Of a DNA stretch of 48,480 nucleotides, positions 33,647 to 41,928 are shown piece after piece. The stretch spans positions 1 through 48,480 of the forward strand of contig JAJPKA010000009.1 of NCBI GenBank assembly GCA_021323945.1, read 5' to 3'. The translations under genes were made by a program, and so were the position numbers. This stretch comes from Pseudomonadota bacterium. GTDB taxonomy: Bacteria; Desulfobacterota; Binatia; Binatales; Binataceae. Position 1 is the first letter of the stretch, and the number at the start of each line of letters is the position of its first letter. The notes below the pieces were generated by a model. It saw only the letters and a list, made by a program, of their open reading frames with translations. It did no database searches and was not told where the DNA came from.

Positions 33647-34720
33647 ATGGATGAACTCTCATTGCGGTCGGACAGCTCGCCCGTCCTGGCCGAAATTCCC
33701 CGATTCGAACCTCAAATCGAACCTACCGAAAAATATCCGGCCCACCTTCCGATTCGGCTTAATCCGCTGAACGTTGTGCTTTTTTTGCTTACCTTCTTAA
33801 CGACCACAATGGCTGGAGCCTACTCCGCAGGTGCGCCGGTGCTGCTGGGAGTTCCGGCCAGCCTTCCAAACCTGGCGGCCGGTCTGCCATTCTCAATTCC
33901 CTTGATGTCGGTGCTATTTGCCCATGAGATGGGTCATTATCTGACTTCTCGCCGATATGGAGTTGACGCTTCGTTGCCGTACTTCATTCCGGCGCCTTTC
34001 CCCTCGATTTTCTTTGTCGGTACCTTCGGTGCCTTTATTCGCATGCGGCGTCCACCACGAACCCGTCGCGAAATGTTTGACATCGGCGCGGCTGGCCCAT
34101 GGGCAGGATTTGTGGTGGCGGTAATCGCGACCGCAATCGGTCTCGCTCGTTCGCAGGTAACGCCGCTCGACACCAGCCAAGGTGGCCTTTTTCTCGGAAA
34201 TTCAATTCTGTTTTGGGTAATCTCGCGGATCGTGCTGGGCGTAGACCCCAACAGCGTCAACGTAAATGTCCATCCTATTGCCCTGGCCGGGTGGATTGGC
34301 CTGCTGGTCACCGCCATCAACCTTCTGCCCGTGGGGCAGTTGGATGGCGGGCATGTGGTCTACTCACTGCTTGGAGGCCGATGGCACCGCGTCGTCTCTC
34401 GGCTTGCGTGGATCGGATGCGGCCTGATGGTGCTGGTACCGTACCTGCTCCACTCAAACTTTTGGGCTGGATGGCTGCTGTGGTTTGTGCTGCTGATCGG
34501 GCTTGGACTTGGCCACCCGGCGACCACTGAGAGCGACACTCCGCTCGAAGGTGCGCGCAAACTGGCGGCGTGGGCGACGATCGGATTGTTCGTTGTTACG
34601 TTCATTCCCGTCCCCGTTTCGCTGGTGCAGCCATCGCTGTCGCCCCCCGGTGAGCAAGGGCAGACCTACAACGTGCTGCTGCCGGCGCTTCGAGCTATGC
34701 ACCGGTTGTTCACATTGTAA
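33647..34720 (+). CDS. Site-2 protease family (M50) membrane metalloprotease
   Basis: 357 residues with about seven membrane segments. The zinc motif HEMGH is at 93-97 and the third ligand region is NLLPVGQLDGGHV. GTFGAFIRMRRPPRTRREMFDIGAAGPWAGF matches the EGY/chloroplast-type S2P subgroup rather than RseP (no PDZ domain seen). It cleaves substrates within the membrane. The start lies 5 bp after the adenosyltransferase stop. Confidence 0.92.
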   Translation: MDELSLRSDSSPVLAEIPRFEPQIEPTEKYPAHLPIRLNPLNVVLFLLTFLTTTMAGAYSAGAPVLLGVPASLPNLAAGLPFSIPLMSVLFAHEMGHYLTSRRYGVDASLPYFIPAPFPSIFFVGTFGAFIRMRRPPRTRREMFDIGAAGPWAGFVVAVIATAIGLARSQVTPLDTSQGGLFLGNSILFWVISRIVLGVDPNSVNVNVHPIALAGWIGLLVTAINLLPVGQLDGGHVVYSLLGGRWHRVVSRLAWIGCGLMVLVPYLLHSNFWAGWLLWFVLLIGLGLGHPATTESDTPLEGARKLAAWATIGLFVVTFIPVPVSLVQPSLSPPGEQGQTYNVLLPALRAMHRLFTL

Positions 34721-34737
34721 TAGGACCTGATTCAGTA

Positions 34738-35193
34738 ATGGCGAGCGAACGGCCCAGCTGGAATAACTACTTTATGACGATCACTCGCCAGGTGGCCGAG
34801 CGTTCGACCTGCTTGCGCGCGAAAGTTGGGGCGGTCATCGTGCGCGACCGTAGTATTCTGGCGACGGGGTACAATGGCTCGCCGGCCGGCCTGCCGCATT
34901 GTAGCGAGGTCGGATGTCTAATCTATGAGTCGCGCACCCCGGACGGAGAGATCGAACAGAATTGCTACCGGACGATTCACGCCGAGATCAATGCGATCAC
35001 CCAGGCAGCCCGAAATGGCAACGCTATCCGCGACGCTGATATATATGTCACGCACACTCCTTGCATTCACTGCCTTAAGGTCCTCATAAATACTGGCATT
35101 CGCACGGTTTTTTACGAACGAGAGTACAAGATCCATACTGTCGCGGAACTGCTGAGCCATGCTCGCATCAAGCTGGTACAGGTCAGCTCATAG
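34738..35193 (+). CDS. dCMP deaminase
   Basis: 151 residues of the deoxycytidylate/cytidine deaminase fold. The catalytic HAEINA has zinc-ligand His81 and proton-shuttle Glu83, and the PCIHC motif supplies Cys109 and Cys112. The N-terminal WNNYFMTITRQVAERSTCLRAKVGAV is typical of ComEB/dCMP deaminases. It makes dUMP for thymidylate synthesis. It starts 17 bp after the protease gene on the same strand. Confidence 0.93.
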   Translation: MASERPSWNNYFMTITRQVAERSTCLRAKVGAVIVRDRSILATGYNGSPAGLPHCSEVGCLIYESRTPDGEIEQNCYRTIHAEINAITQAARNGNAIRDADIYVTHTPCIHCLKVLINTGIRTVFYEREYKIHTVAELLSHARIKLVQVSS

Positions 35194-35268
35194 TTCGACA
35201 CCTGCTTCAAGATTACAGGTTGCGGGGCGCACCGCAGCCCCAGAGCGAAAGACGAGAGGTCGATACCG

Positions 35269-35748
35269 TTGCTAAACGCCGAACATGCAGAGCACGATTG
35301 CGGGATTTGCTCGATTATCGCGAGCTGCCGCAAGGGTACCTTGGCCGATTGGATCGCGGAGTTGCCACGAAGTTGGCTCACGCTGGGCGATGCGCAGTTT
35401 TACCGCGGATATTGTGTCTTGCTGGCTAAGCGTCACGTTACTGAGCTGCACGCAATGCCCCGTGCCGAAGCACATGAGCTCCTTGACGAAATCCTGGCCG
35501 TGGGGCGGACCCTGGATCAGGTCCTCAAACCACTCAAGCTCAATTACGAGTGTCTCGGCAACCAAGAGCCGCACGTCCATTGGCATATCTTTCCACGCTA
35601 CGCAGATGATCCCATGAAACTTGCGCCCGTATGGGTACGACCGGAGGCGGAGCGCAAGGTGAGTCTTGGCGAGAGCGACCGCATCCAATTAATCGCGGCC
35701 ATTCGCAGCGAGCTAGTGCGGCGGATGCCAACCGCACGAATCCGATGA
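35269..35748 (+). CDS. HIT-family hydrolase/transferase
   Basis: 159 residues with the HIT motif HVHWH at 102-106 (catalytic His central) and the typical upstream LGNQEPH. A short CGIC near residue 11 may help bind zinc, as in many HIT proteins. The start is TTG 35269, with GAGAGG ten bases upstream; no in-frame ATG lies near. Likely hydrolyses nucleotide-phosphoramidates or dinucleoside polyphosphates. Substrate unknown. Confidence 0.88.
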   Translation: MLNAEHAEHDCGICSIIASCRKGTLADWIAELPRSWLTLGDAQFYRGYCVLLAKRHVTELHAMPRAEAHELLDEILAVGRTLDQVLKPLKLNYECLGNQEPHVHWHIFPRYADDPMKLAPVWVRPEAERKVSLGESDRIQLIAAIRSELVRRMPTARIR

Positions 35749-35790
35749 GTAAGGCCGCCAGAGACTGAATTCGGATTTGCGCATTTGGCT

Positions 35791-36084
35791 ATGGATTGGT
35801 CAGTTTGGCGCTTGAGGTCGCTGCTGGTTGCCTGTCTCCTACTGGCAGGTTGTCAGAAGTCACAGTCGCTTCCGGAGCAAGGAACCTACGCCCAGCAGCT
35901 TTATGTCGAAAGATGTGGCAGCTGCCATCGTCCCTACAGCCCCCGGTCAATGACGGCTGCGATGTGGGAAATGCAGATGGAAGTAATGCGCACCCGAATC
36001 GTGCAGGCGGGTGAGTCACCTCTGACCCCGGAGCAAAACCGAATAATTCTGGACTATCTCAGGCGCAACGCCGGCCGGCAGTGA
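35791..36084 (+). CDS. Small haem-c lipoprotein
   Basis: 97 residues from ATG 35791 (an in-frame TTG lies two codons before). The signal peptide (SLLVACLLLAGC) ends in the lipobox LAGC. The mature chain carries one CGSCH haem-c attachment site and a later Met-rich stretch (MWEMQMEVMR) that can give the axial Met. Too short for a full class I cytochrome c but like the minimal single-haem domain. Periplasmic, membrane-anchored electron carrier, partner unknown. Confidence 0.8.
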   Translation: MDWSVWRLRSLLVACLLLAGCQKSQSLPEQGTYAQQLYVERCGSCHRPYSPRSMTAAMWEMQMEVMRTRIVQAGESPLTPEQNRIILDYLRRNAGRQ

Positions 36085-36178
36085 CTGCGGCTTCCGTAGT
36101 CGCTATAAAGTTGATGTCTTTGTCAATGCGGAGATTTTGGAGCCGCGGCGACTACCAATAAAGACCGGGAGCCGGCCG

Positions 36179-37054
36179 ATGAAAATTGCCACTTTCACAC
36201 ATCAGGGAAATACACGTCTGGGCGTCGTGGTGGGCGAGGAGATCGCTGACGTTTGCGCTGTCACCTCCGACTTGCCGCGCGAATTACTCTCGCTACTGGC
36301 GGCGGGACCCGCCGCTCTCGAGCTGGCAGCTCGTGCCACGGACAAGGCGCCACGAATAGCTTTGTCGCAGGTCAGACTTGAAGCGCCCATTCGCCGTCCG
36401 CCAGAATTCCTGGCAATTGGTCTTAATTACGCCGATCATGTCGCGGAAACCGGCCGTGATAAGCCTCAGTTTCCGATTTTCTTTAACAAGCAAACCAGCT
36501 GCGTGAACGGACCTTATGATCCAATTCATATGCCCAGGGTGTCGACCGCCCTCGATTACGAAGGCGAGCTGGGCTTCGTTATTGGGCGCCGTTGCCGTCA
36601 CGTGTCGCGCGAGCGCGCTCACGAAGTCATCGCCGGCTATCTAATTGTTAACGACGTTAGTGTGCGCGACTGGCAGCGGCGCGCAGCTACCATGACGCTC
36701 GGCAAGTCGTTCGATACGCATGGACCGACCGGGCCGTGGCTGGTCACGCCCGACGAGATCGGTGACCCACACAATCTGGAATTGCGTACTCTGGTCAATG
36801 GTGAAGAACGGCAACATGCGAATACCCGTTTGCTGTTCTTTAATTGCTTTGAGCAGGTGGAAACCTTGTCAACCGTATTCACGTTGCAGCCCGGAACCAT
36901 TATCTCAACTGGCACACCGGGCGGTGTGGCAGCAGCAATGAAACCACCGCGATGGCTTAGGCCGGGCGACACCGTTCGCGTCGAGATCGAACGCATCGGT
37001 TTTATCGAAAATCGCGTCGTCGAGGAGCCGCCCGGAACCGCGCGTATAGAATGA
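36179..37054 (+). CDS. Fumarylacetoacetate hydrolase family protein
   Basis: 291 residues from ATG 36179, with GGGAG upstream; a frame start at 36137 is less likely. The FAH-fold C-terminal domain begins at AIGLNYADHVAETG. Metal-ligand segment STALDYEGELGFVIG, FDTHGPTGPW and STGTPGGVA are diagnostic. Members hydrolyse acylpyruvates, decarboxylate oxaloacetate or hydrate catechol-pathway products. No aromatic-degradation genes lie next to it, so the exact role is open. Confidence 0.92.
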   Translation: MKIATFTHQGNTRLGVVVGEEIADVCAVTSDLPRELLSLLAAGPAALELAARATDKAPRIALSQVRLEAPIRRPPEFLAIGLNYADHVAETGRDKPQFPIFFNKQTSCVNGPYDPIHMPRVSTALDYEGELGFVIGRRCRHVSRERAHEVIAGYLIVNDVSVRDWQRRAATMTLGKSFDTHGPTGPWLVTPDEIGDPHNLELRTLVNGEERQHANTRLLFFNCFEQVETLSTVFTLQPGTIISTGTPGGVAAAMKPPRWLRPGDTVRVEIERIGFIENRVVEEPPGTARIE

Positions 37055-37103
37055 TCAACTTTCCATCCTAAGCCACTGATCCTGTGGCCGGCGGCGGCCC
37101 GGT

Positions 37104-37628
37104 CTATTCACCCACTCCGTCATAGACGATTCTTCGGCCCTCGAGTCGCGCGAAACGGGGTAGGGAATGTGCAACGAGCTTGCCGTCGGGCATGATATGC
37201 CGCACATGCCATCCTTGCGCCGTCATATGGTCGGCGATGATCCGGCGATGACACCGCCACCAGAGACCCTCCGAGCACATAATTGCGGTGGGTCGCGTCG
37301 CGGCCGATTCGGTCAGACCTGCCAACGCTGAGGCAAACTCGACACTGTCCGCATAATCCGCGTAGGAACGGAAGGCGAGATGATGCCACGCGCGATGGGG
37401 CGAATCATCGAGCAGAGTACGGCGCCGGCCGCCCAGCTGTTTACACCATTGGTAGGATAGACCCGTTCGCTCCAATGATGCTTTAAGGTCGTCGTGATTA
37501 AACTGCGGCCATCGGCGGGAAGCGGGAAATGCGCGCACGTCGATCAACAGGTCAACCTTATGTGCTCGCAGCAGGCTCACGAAAATCTCGATGGGATGGG
37601 TCGAATGCCCAATGGTGTACAGGACCAT
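37104..37628 (-). CDS. DUF488-family protein
   Basis: 174 residues. The diagnostic start is LYTIGHSTHPIEIFVSLL, then LIDVRAFPASRRWPQFN, then SEGLWWRCHRRIIADH near the C-terminus, with the conserved Cys and His residues of the family. The function of DUF488 is unsettled; a nucleic-acid or redox-related role has been suggested. Convergent with the FAH-family gene, whose stop lies 49 bp away. Confidence 0.9.
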   Translation of the reverse strand: MVLYTIGHSTHPIEIFVSLLRAHKVDLLIDVRAFPASRRWPQFNHDDLKASLERTGLSYQWCKQLGGRRRTLLDDSPHRAWHHLAFRSYADYADSVEFASALAGLTESAATRPTAIMCSEGLWWRCHRRIIADHMTAQGWHVRHIMPDGKLVAHSLPRFARLEGRRIVYDGVGE

Positions 37629-37767
37629 GCCTTAACTTCCACCATTGCCAATAGGCTCAGCACACTTCGAAGCGCGGACTGGCGGGAAATTGTGCCAGAT
37701 GTTGCCCCCGCCGCTCGTCAGTTGAGCGAGTTCGGACGAGCCGATCGGCTTGAGTCTTTGTCCGGGC

Positions 37768-38550
37768 TTAAGTGTCGCCGGGTTCCAGTAGATCTTCACG
37801 AATCGCTTGAAGATCGCTCATGTTCAGGCCCAGACCTTCAAGCAGGAACTTTTCGATTCCGCCGTTTTCGTCGACCAGGGAAAAGACGGGCTCCAGCTGC
37901 CTCTCGCTTAGCGGCATTCTGGGGAATGTGGTGTTGCTTTCGAGGAAATCAGCTACAATGCGTTCGCGGCTGACTCCCAAAAGCTCGAGCAGGAGTGCTG
38001 CCCCGACCCCGGTTCGATCACGTCCGGCTGAGCAATGGAACACTAGCGGATAAACGTCGCGTTCTGCCAGGAGTTTGAAAAACGACTGCCAGCCGTCGCG
38101 AAATTCCGTGACGATTACTAGGTGTTCGTGCCCCGGGGGCGTTTCGATCTTGTAGAAGCCGTCGTCACGGAACCAACTATCGCCGATCGGGATGTGCTCC
38201 CAGCGGACGCCGGCTTCGAGAAACTCGGCTCGTGGTGGACCGAGGTGTTTGACCTCCAGGCGGCTCTGAAGGGTGACGAGCGTACGCAACCTGATTCCTG
38301 CAAGTGGGTGGCGACCTTCTTCGGGAATGTGAGCCAGATGTGCGGACCGATAAATTCGGCCACGCCGCACTCTTTGCCCACCCGCAACCGGGTGGCCGCC
38401 CAAATCCCGGAAGTTGCGCCCGCCAATCCGTCGCAGCAGATCGAAGTCAACAACAACGCGCGGGTTCTCGCGTCGCTTTTCGTTCACGTCCGCGTTCCGT
38501 GACAAGCCCGGATACCTTCGAATTTCCGACTGCTCGAACGTTGCACTCAC
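37768..38550 (-). CDS. Tyrosine-protein phosphatase (Y_phosphatase3 family)
   Basis: 260 residues, GTG start. The N-terminal GGRNFRDLGGHPVAGGQRVRRGRIYRS pattern and the phosphatase loop HCSAGRDRTG (His172, Cys173) identify the PtpB/LipA-like family. It dephosphorylates phosphotyrosine, phosphoserine or phosphoinositides. No signal peptide; cytosolic or secreted by another route. It stands alone on the minus strand. Confidence 0.9.
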   Translation of the reverse strand: MSATFEQSEIRRYPGLSRNADVNEKRRENPRVVVDFDLLRRIGGRNFRDLGGHPVAGGQRVRRGRIYRSAHLAHIPEEGRHPLAGIRLRTLVTLQSRLEVKHLGPPRAEFLEAGVRWEHIPIGDSWFRDDGFYKIETPPGHEHLVIVTEFRDGWQSFFKLLAERDVYPLVFHCSAGRDRTGVGAALLLELLGVSRERIVADFLESNTTFPRMPLSERQLEPVFSLVDENGGIEKFLLEGLGLNMSDLQAIREDLLEPGDT

Positions 38551-38640
38551 ATTTTATACGGCCGACCGCGCCAAACAACCGCGGCGGCCAGTCAGGCTGA
38601 CCACGCGTGGGAGTGTTCACTCAGACCTGTGATCAAAAGT

Positions 38641-38886
38641 CTAGGAGGCCCGGCGGGGCGAGCGCCGGCGGGGCTGTCCTGGAGGGAACGCACTCGCGCG
38701 CCGCACTCGAGGCCGTACGTTGAGCCGGTCAAGAAGGCGAAAGACCCGGTCACGCACCGCCTCCATCGCCCACAGAAGGCTGAGACCAAGGGCAATACCA
38801 AATCCGTGCAGGATTTCATACGCAACTTCGGCAGGTTTCAGTTGTTCTACCTCGGGTGATTCTGAAATCTGCATCTGATTTGTCAT
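38641..38886 (-). CDS. Small hypothetical protein with one hydrophobic helix
   Basis: 81 residues. An acidic N-terminus (ISESPEVEQLKPAEVAYEIL) runs into a hydrophobic/amphipathic helix (HGFGIALGLSLLWAMEAV) and a strongly basic C-terminus (RPRVRRASAFPPGQPRRRSPRRA). An ACGAG ribosome-like site is close to the ATG. No known family. A membrane-associated or nucleic-acid-interacting role is possible. Real gene moderately likely; no other candidate occupies the 38.6-39.1 kb stretch. Confidence 0.45.
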   Translation of the reverse strand: MTNQMQISESPEVEQLKPAEVAYEILHGFGIALGLSLLWAMEAVRDRVFRLLDRLNVRPRVRRASAFPPGQPRRRSPRRAS

Positions 38887-39149
38887 GATCTCGTTAGCCT
38901 ACGGAGAAGCAACCCCTCGCGCAAGCCGTTGGCGATTTAAGCCGGTATGACTCACGCATAAACGCTTGCGATACCCGAAGATCATTAATCGGTGCTTTTG
39001 GCTATACGCTCAGGAACCGGAACTAGCACTTGCCCTCGAGGACGGCGATCCGGACAAAGCGTCCTGCGCGCCAATCTTGTTCATCAAACTTCCTTCGAAC
39101 ACCGAAGAGGCGAATGTTGGAACTGCCAGGAGATCGCGATCCGCGAGTC

Positions 39150-40877
39150 CTATTGCGCCAGCTTAATCGGCTTCACGAGCTGGCGTTCATATTCTGCCAT
39201 CAGTGTTGCGGTTGTATCCGCTTCTTCGGGCGATTTATCGACTCGGACCTTTAAGATGCGGGCAAACCGCAGCGCCATGCCGACGGGATAGCGCGGACTA
39301 CGCTGAATATCACTGTAGGCTACCTCGACAACTACTTCGGGACGGACAAAAACCGTCCCTCGGTGCTCTGCAACCTTTAATGCCTGCAGTCGCCGCGTCA
39401 TCTCTTCGAAATCATCGTCGCTCAGTCCTTTGAAGGTCTTGCCAACCTCCAGGAATTCGCCGGTGACGGAATCGCGCGCCGCCAGATGGTAATTCGATAA
39501 CCATCCGTGGCGCCGCCCGTATCCCCAATCTGCCGCCACTATCACCAGATCCAACGTGCGAGCATGCTTGATTTTGAGCCATCCCCGGCCCCGCGCCCCC
39601 GGCGTATAAAGGCTGGCCAGCGCTTTGGCCATTACCCCCTCGTAACCGTTGGCAATTGCCTTGGCGTAGAACTCTCGGGCATCGGCCGGCGAGCCCGGAA
39701 CGATCCGTGGCGCCAGTTGCAAGCCTGCCGTATTCGCCAATTCAGTCAACAACTCGTAGCGCCGTTGGTAAGGCGTGTCGATCAGCAGCTCACCCCTTAC
39801 GGCGAGCACGTCGAAGACGAAAAGTCGGATCGGTTGTTCGGCTCGCAGACGCTCGATTCCGCGTCTTCGGCCAAAGCGACGCATCAGTTCCTGGAATGCA
39901 ACTGCCTCGCCTTTGGCGCCAACCGCGATCACCTCGCCATCGAAAATCGGCTGCTCTTTGTGGACTTTTGCCACCATCTCTGAGATTTCAGGCAGGCTTT
40001 CAGTGATTTCGTTCAAACGTCGCGAGAAAATATGAACTCCCGAAGGTGTGCAATGGATTTGAACGCGCGCGCCATCGAGCTTGTATTCTACCGCGAGGTT
40101 GTCGCCCAAAATTTCAAACGCAGCCGTGATACTGGTCGCGGGTGCGGCCAGCATCGGCCGGATCGGCCCCGGCCTTCCTGCGCTCGGCTCTCGCAATCCA
40201 GCTGCCAACTCCGGCGCCGGTTGTACTGCGGCGTCGACCTGCGCGGTTGAGATGGTGGAGGGATGGAATCGTTGCACGATCCGTCCCAGATCGGAGTCCA
40301 GCATGTGGGCCCGGCGGATTTCAGCACTGGACCTGCCGGCCATGCTGGCGATAGCGTCGAGCATGAGGCCCTCGCTGAGTCCGTGGCGCATCTCTCGGAT
40401 CAGAATCTTGGCTAGATACTTGCCCTCCAGAGCGGTGGCTCGTGCAAACAGACCGAGCAGTATTTCCGATTTGCGCCGGCGCGAATCAGCCCCCTCAATC
40501 TCTGCGATTGCGGCAAGGCTTCGCTCCACCTCGCCCAAGGTCAGACTGGGCACTGGCTCAGCTGTCCTCAGCCGTAGCAACAGCTCGACCGCTTCGCCAA
40601 AATCGACAGCACTGGTGAAAATCTCCTCACCCGGTTCCTCGTTATTGGGCACCAGCTGCAAAACCACCCGCCAGATCGCACGTCCGCTTACCTGCAGTCG
40701 CCGCTCGTTTTGAGGCAAAGGACGGCCGACCATGAAACGCGCTGCGATGGCCGCATCCTCAACCGGCAGCCGGGCGAGGAAGTCAACAGCCGCCTGGGCG
40801 ATCTGAAGGCGGCTGCTGGTCTGCCCCAGGTCTTGGCAAACCAGCGCGAAATCACGAAATGACGCCACTTCTTCCAT
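39150..40877 (-). CDS. lig: ATP-dependent DNA ligase (archaeal/eukaryotic LigI-like)
   Basis: 575 residues. An N-terminal DNA-binding helical domain (about 1-240) precedes the adenylation domain with the nucleotidyl Lys in EYKLDGAR (Lys266), then FDGEVIAVG, LFVFDVLA and YEGVMAKAL. Motif V (WLKIKHARTLDLVIVAADWGYGRRHGWLSN) and a C-terminal OB-fold complete the ligase. The architecture is that of replicative-type archaeal ligases, not the short LigD-type bacterial ones. No Ku or LigD primase/nuclease genes lie nearby. Role in repair or replication is inferred. Confidence 0.95.
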   Translation of the reverse strand: MEEVASFRDFALVCQDLGQTSSRLQIAQAAVDFLARLPVEDAAIAARFMVGRPLPQNERRLQVSGRAIWRVVLQLVPNNEEPGEEIFTSAVDFGEAVELLLRLRTAEPVPSLTLGEVERSLAAIAEIEGADSRRRKSEILLGLFARATALEGKYLAKILIREMRHGLSEGLMLDAIASMAGRSSAEIRRAHMLDSDLGRIVQRFHPSTISTAQVDAAVQPAPELAAGLREPSAGRPGPIRPMLAAPATSITAAFEILGDNLAVEYKLDGARVQIHCTPSGVHIFSRRLNEITESLPEISEMVAKVHKEQPIFDGEVIAVGAKGEAVAFQELMRRFGRRRGIERLRAEQPIRLFVFDVLAVRGELLIDTPYQRRYELLTELANTAGLQLAPRIVPGSPADAREFYAKAIANGYEGVMAKALASLYTPGARGRGWLKIKHARTLDLVIVAADWGYGRRHGWLSNYHLAARDSVTGEFLEVGKTFKGLSDDDFEEMTRRLQALKVAEHRGTVFVRPEVVVEVAYSDIQRSPRYPVGMALRFARILKVRVDKSPEEADTTATLMAEYERQLVKPIKLAQ

Positions 40878-41035
40878 TATATGGCTAAGTGGAGTCCAAG
40901 CCGAGTTGCGCTCGAACGTGGCCTGGGCTCCGTCCCGATCTGTCCTCTCGCCCTAGGCCTCTCATGCCCCTAATTTCCCGTGGCACCATCTGGTCCCGGA
41001 CACCCCTCGCACAGGTGCTGAGAGGCCGCACCTGG

Positions 41036-41851
41036 TCAGGCACCGATCGGATGAGCTTTCAGGAAGGGCACAAACTCTTTCAGGAACTCCTCGCGCGCTT
41101 CATTGAAAAAAGCATGTCCTGCGTTCGGGATGATGTGCAGCCGGGCGACAGGGATACGCTCTGCGAGGATTTCCGAATTGCGCGCCGGAATCAGTACGTC
41201 TTTCGCCCCCGTGATGACCAGTGTCGGCGTGGTAATCTGAGGCAGTCGATCGTAGGTCTTGAGCCCGTAGGTGGCCTCGAGGTGTCGCTTGAAGATAAAT
41301 GTCGGGGTGGGATGGGCCAATAATCGCGGAATCGATGCTTCCAGCTCCGCCCGATGGTTTTTGATGTACTCCGGTGTGTAGGCCAGGGGCCAGCCGCGCC
41401 GGATTACCTCCTCGTCCGACAGGCCCTCACGCGGCGCCGTCAACAATTTGATCGATTCCTCCGGGGGTGGCACCGCGTTGCGGCCCCCGCAGGTCGTGCA
41501 GCCGAGGGTGAGCGTCTGCAACCGGGAGCCATAGCGTAATGCAATCTCCTGGGCGATCATGCCACCCATTGAGACCCCGAAGAGATGGACCCGACTGAGT
41601 TTAAGTTCGTCCAGAATTGCAATGGCATCCGCGGCGAACATTTCGAGCGAATAGGGAACATCTGGTTTGTCGCTTTTACCGGTACCTCGATTATCGTAGA
41701 TAATGGTTTGAAACGAGCGTTCTAATTCGGCAATCAGCTCAGGGGCCCACGCGGCCGAGCTTCCCCCAAGACCCATAACCATCATCAGTGGATCGCCATG
41801 CCCGGTCACTTCGTAATGCAGGCGGACATCATTAATCTGTACGGTAGGCAT
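41036..41851 (-). CDS. Alpha/beta-hydrolase
   Basis: 271 residues of the alpha/beta-hydrolase fold. The oxyanion segment VMGLGGSS precedes the nucleophile elbow GVSMGGM (Ser in GxSxG), with an Asp (ITGAKDVLIP) and a His (IPNAGHAFFNEA) completing the triad. It resembles 3-oxoadipate-enol-lactonase-type and other small esterases. GGAG seven bases before the ATG is a clear ribosome site. The substrate is unknown. Confidence 0.93.
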   Translation of the reverse strand: MPTVQINDVRLHYEVTGHGDPLMMVMGLGGSSAAWAPELIAELERSFQTIIYDNRGTGKSDKPDVPYSLEMFAADAIAILDELKLSRVHLFGVSMGGMIAQEIALRYGSRLQTLTLGCTTCGGRNAVPPPEESIKLLTAPREGLSDEEVIRRGWPLAYTPEYIKNHRAELEASIPRLLAHPTPTFIFKRHLEATYGLKTYDRLPQITTPTLVITGAKDVLIPARNSEILAERIPVARLHIIPNAGHAFFNEAREEFLKEFVPFLKAHPIGA

Positions 41852-41928
41852 CAGATGCTCCTTCGCTTCGAGGTGGATAGTCGCTTATATCATCCCGCAG
41901 CCGGCTAAGTTGAGAAGAGCGCGACTGA

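Noticed and set aside
38966-39291. Plus-strand short ORFs next to the DNA ligase gene
   Set aside because: They overlap the ligase 3' end in antisense or lack any start context; no coding evidence.
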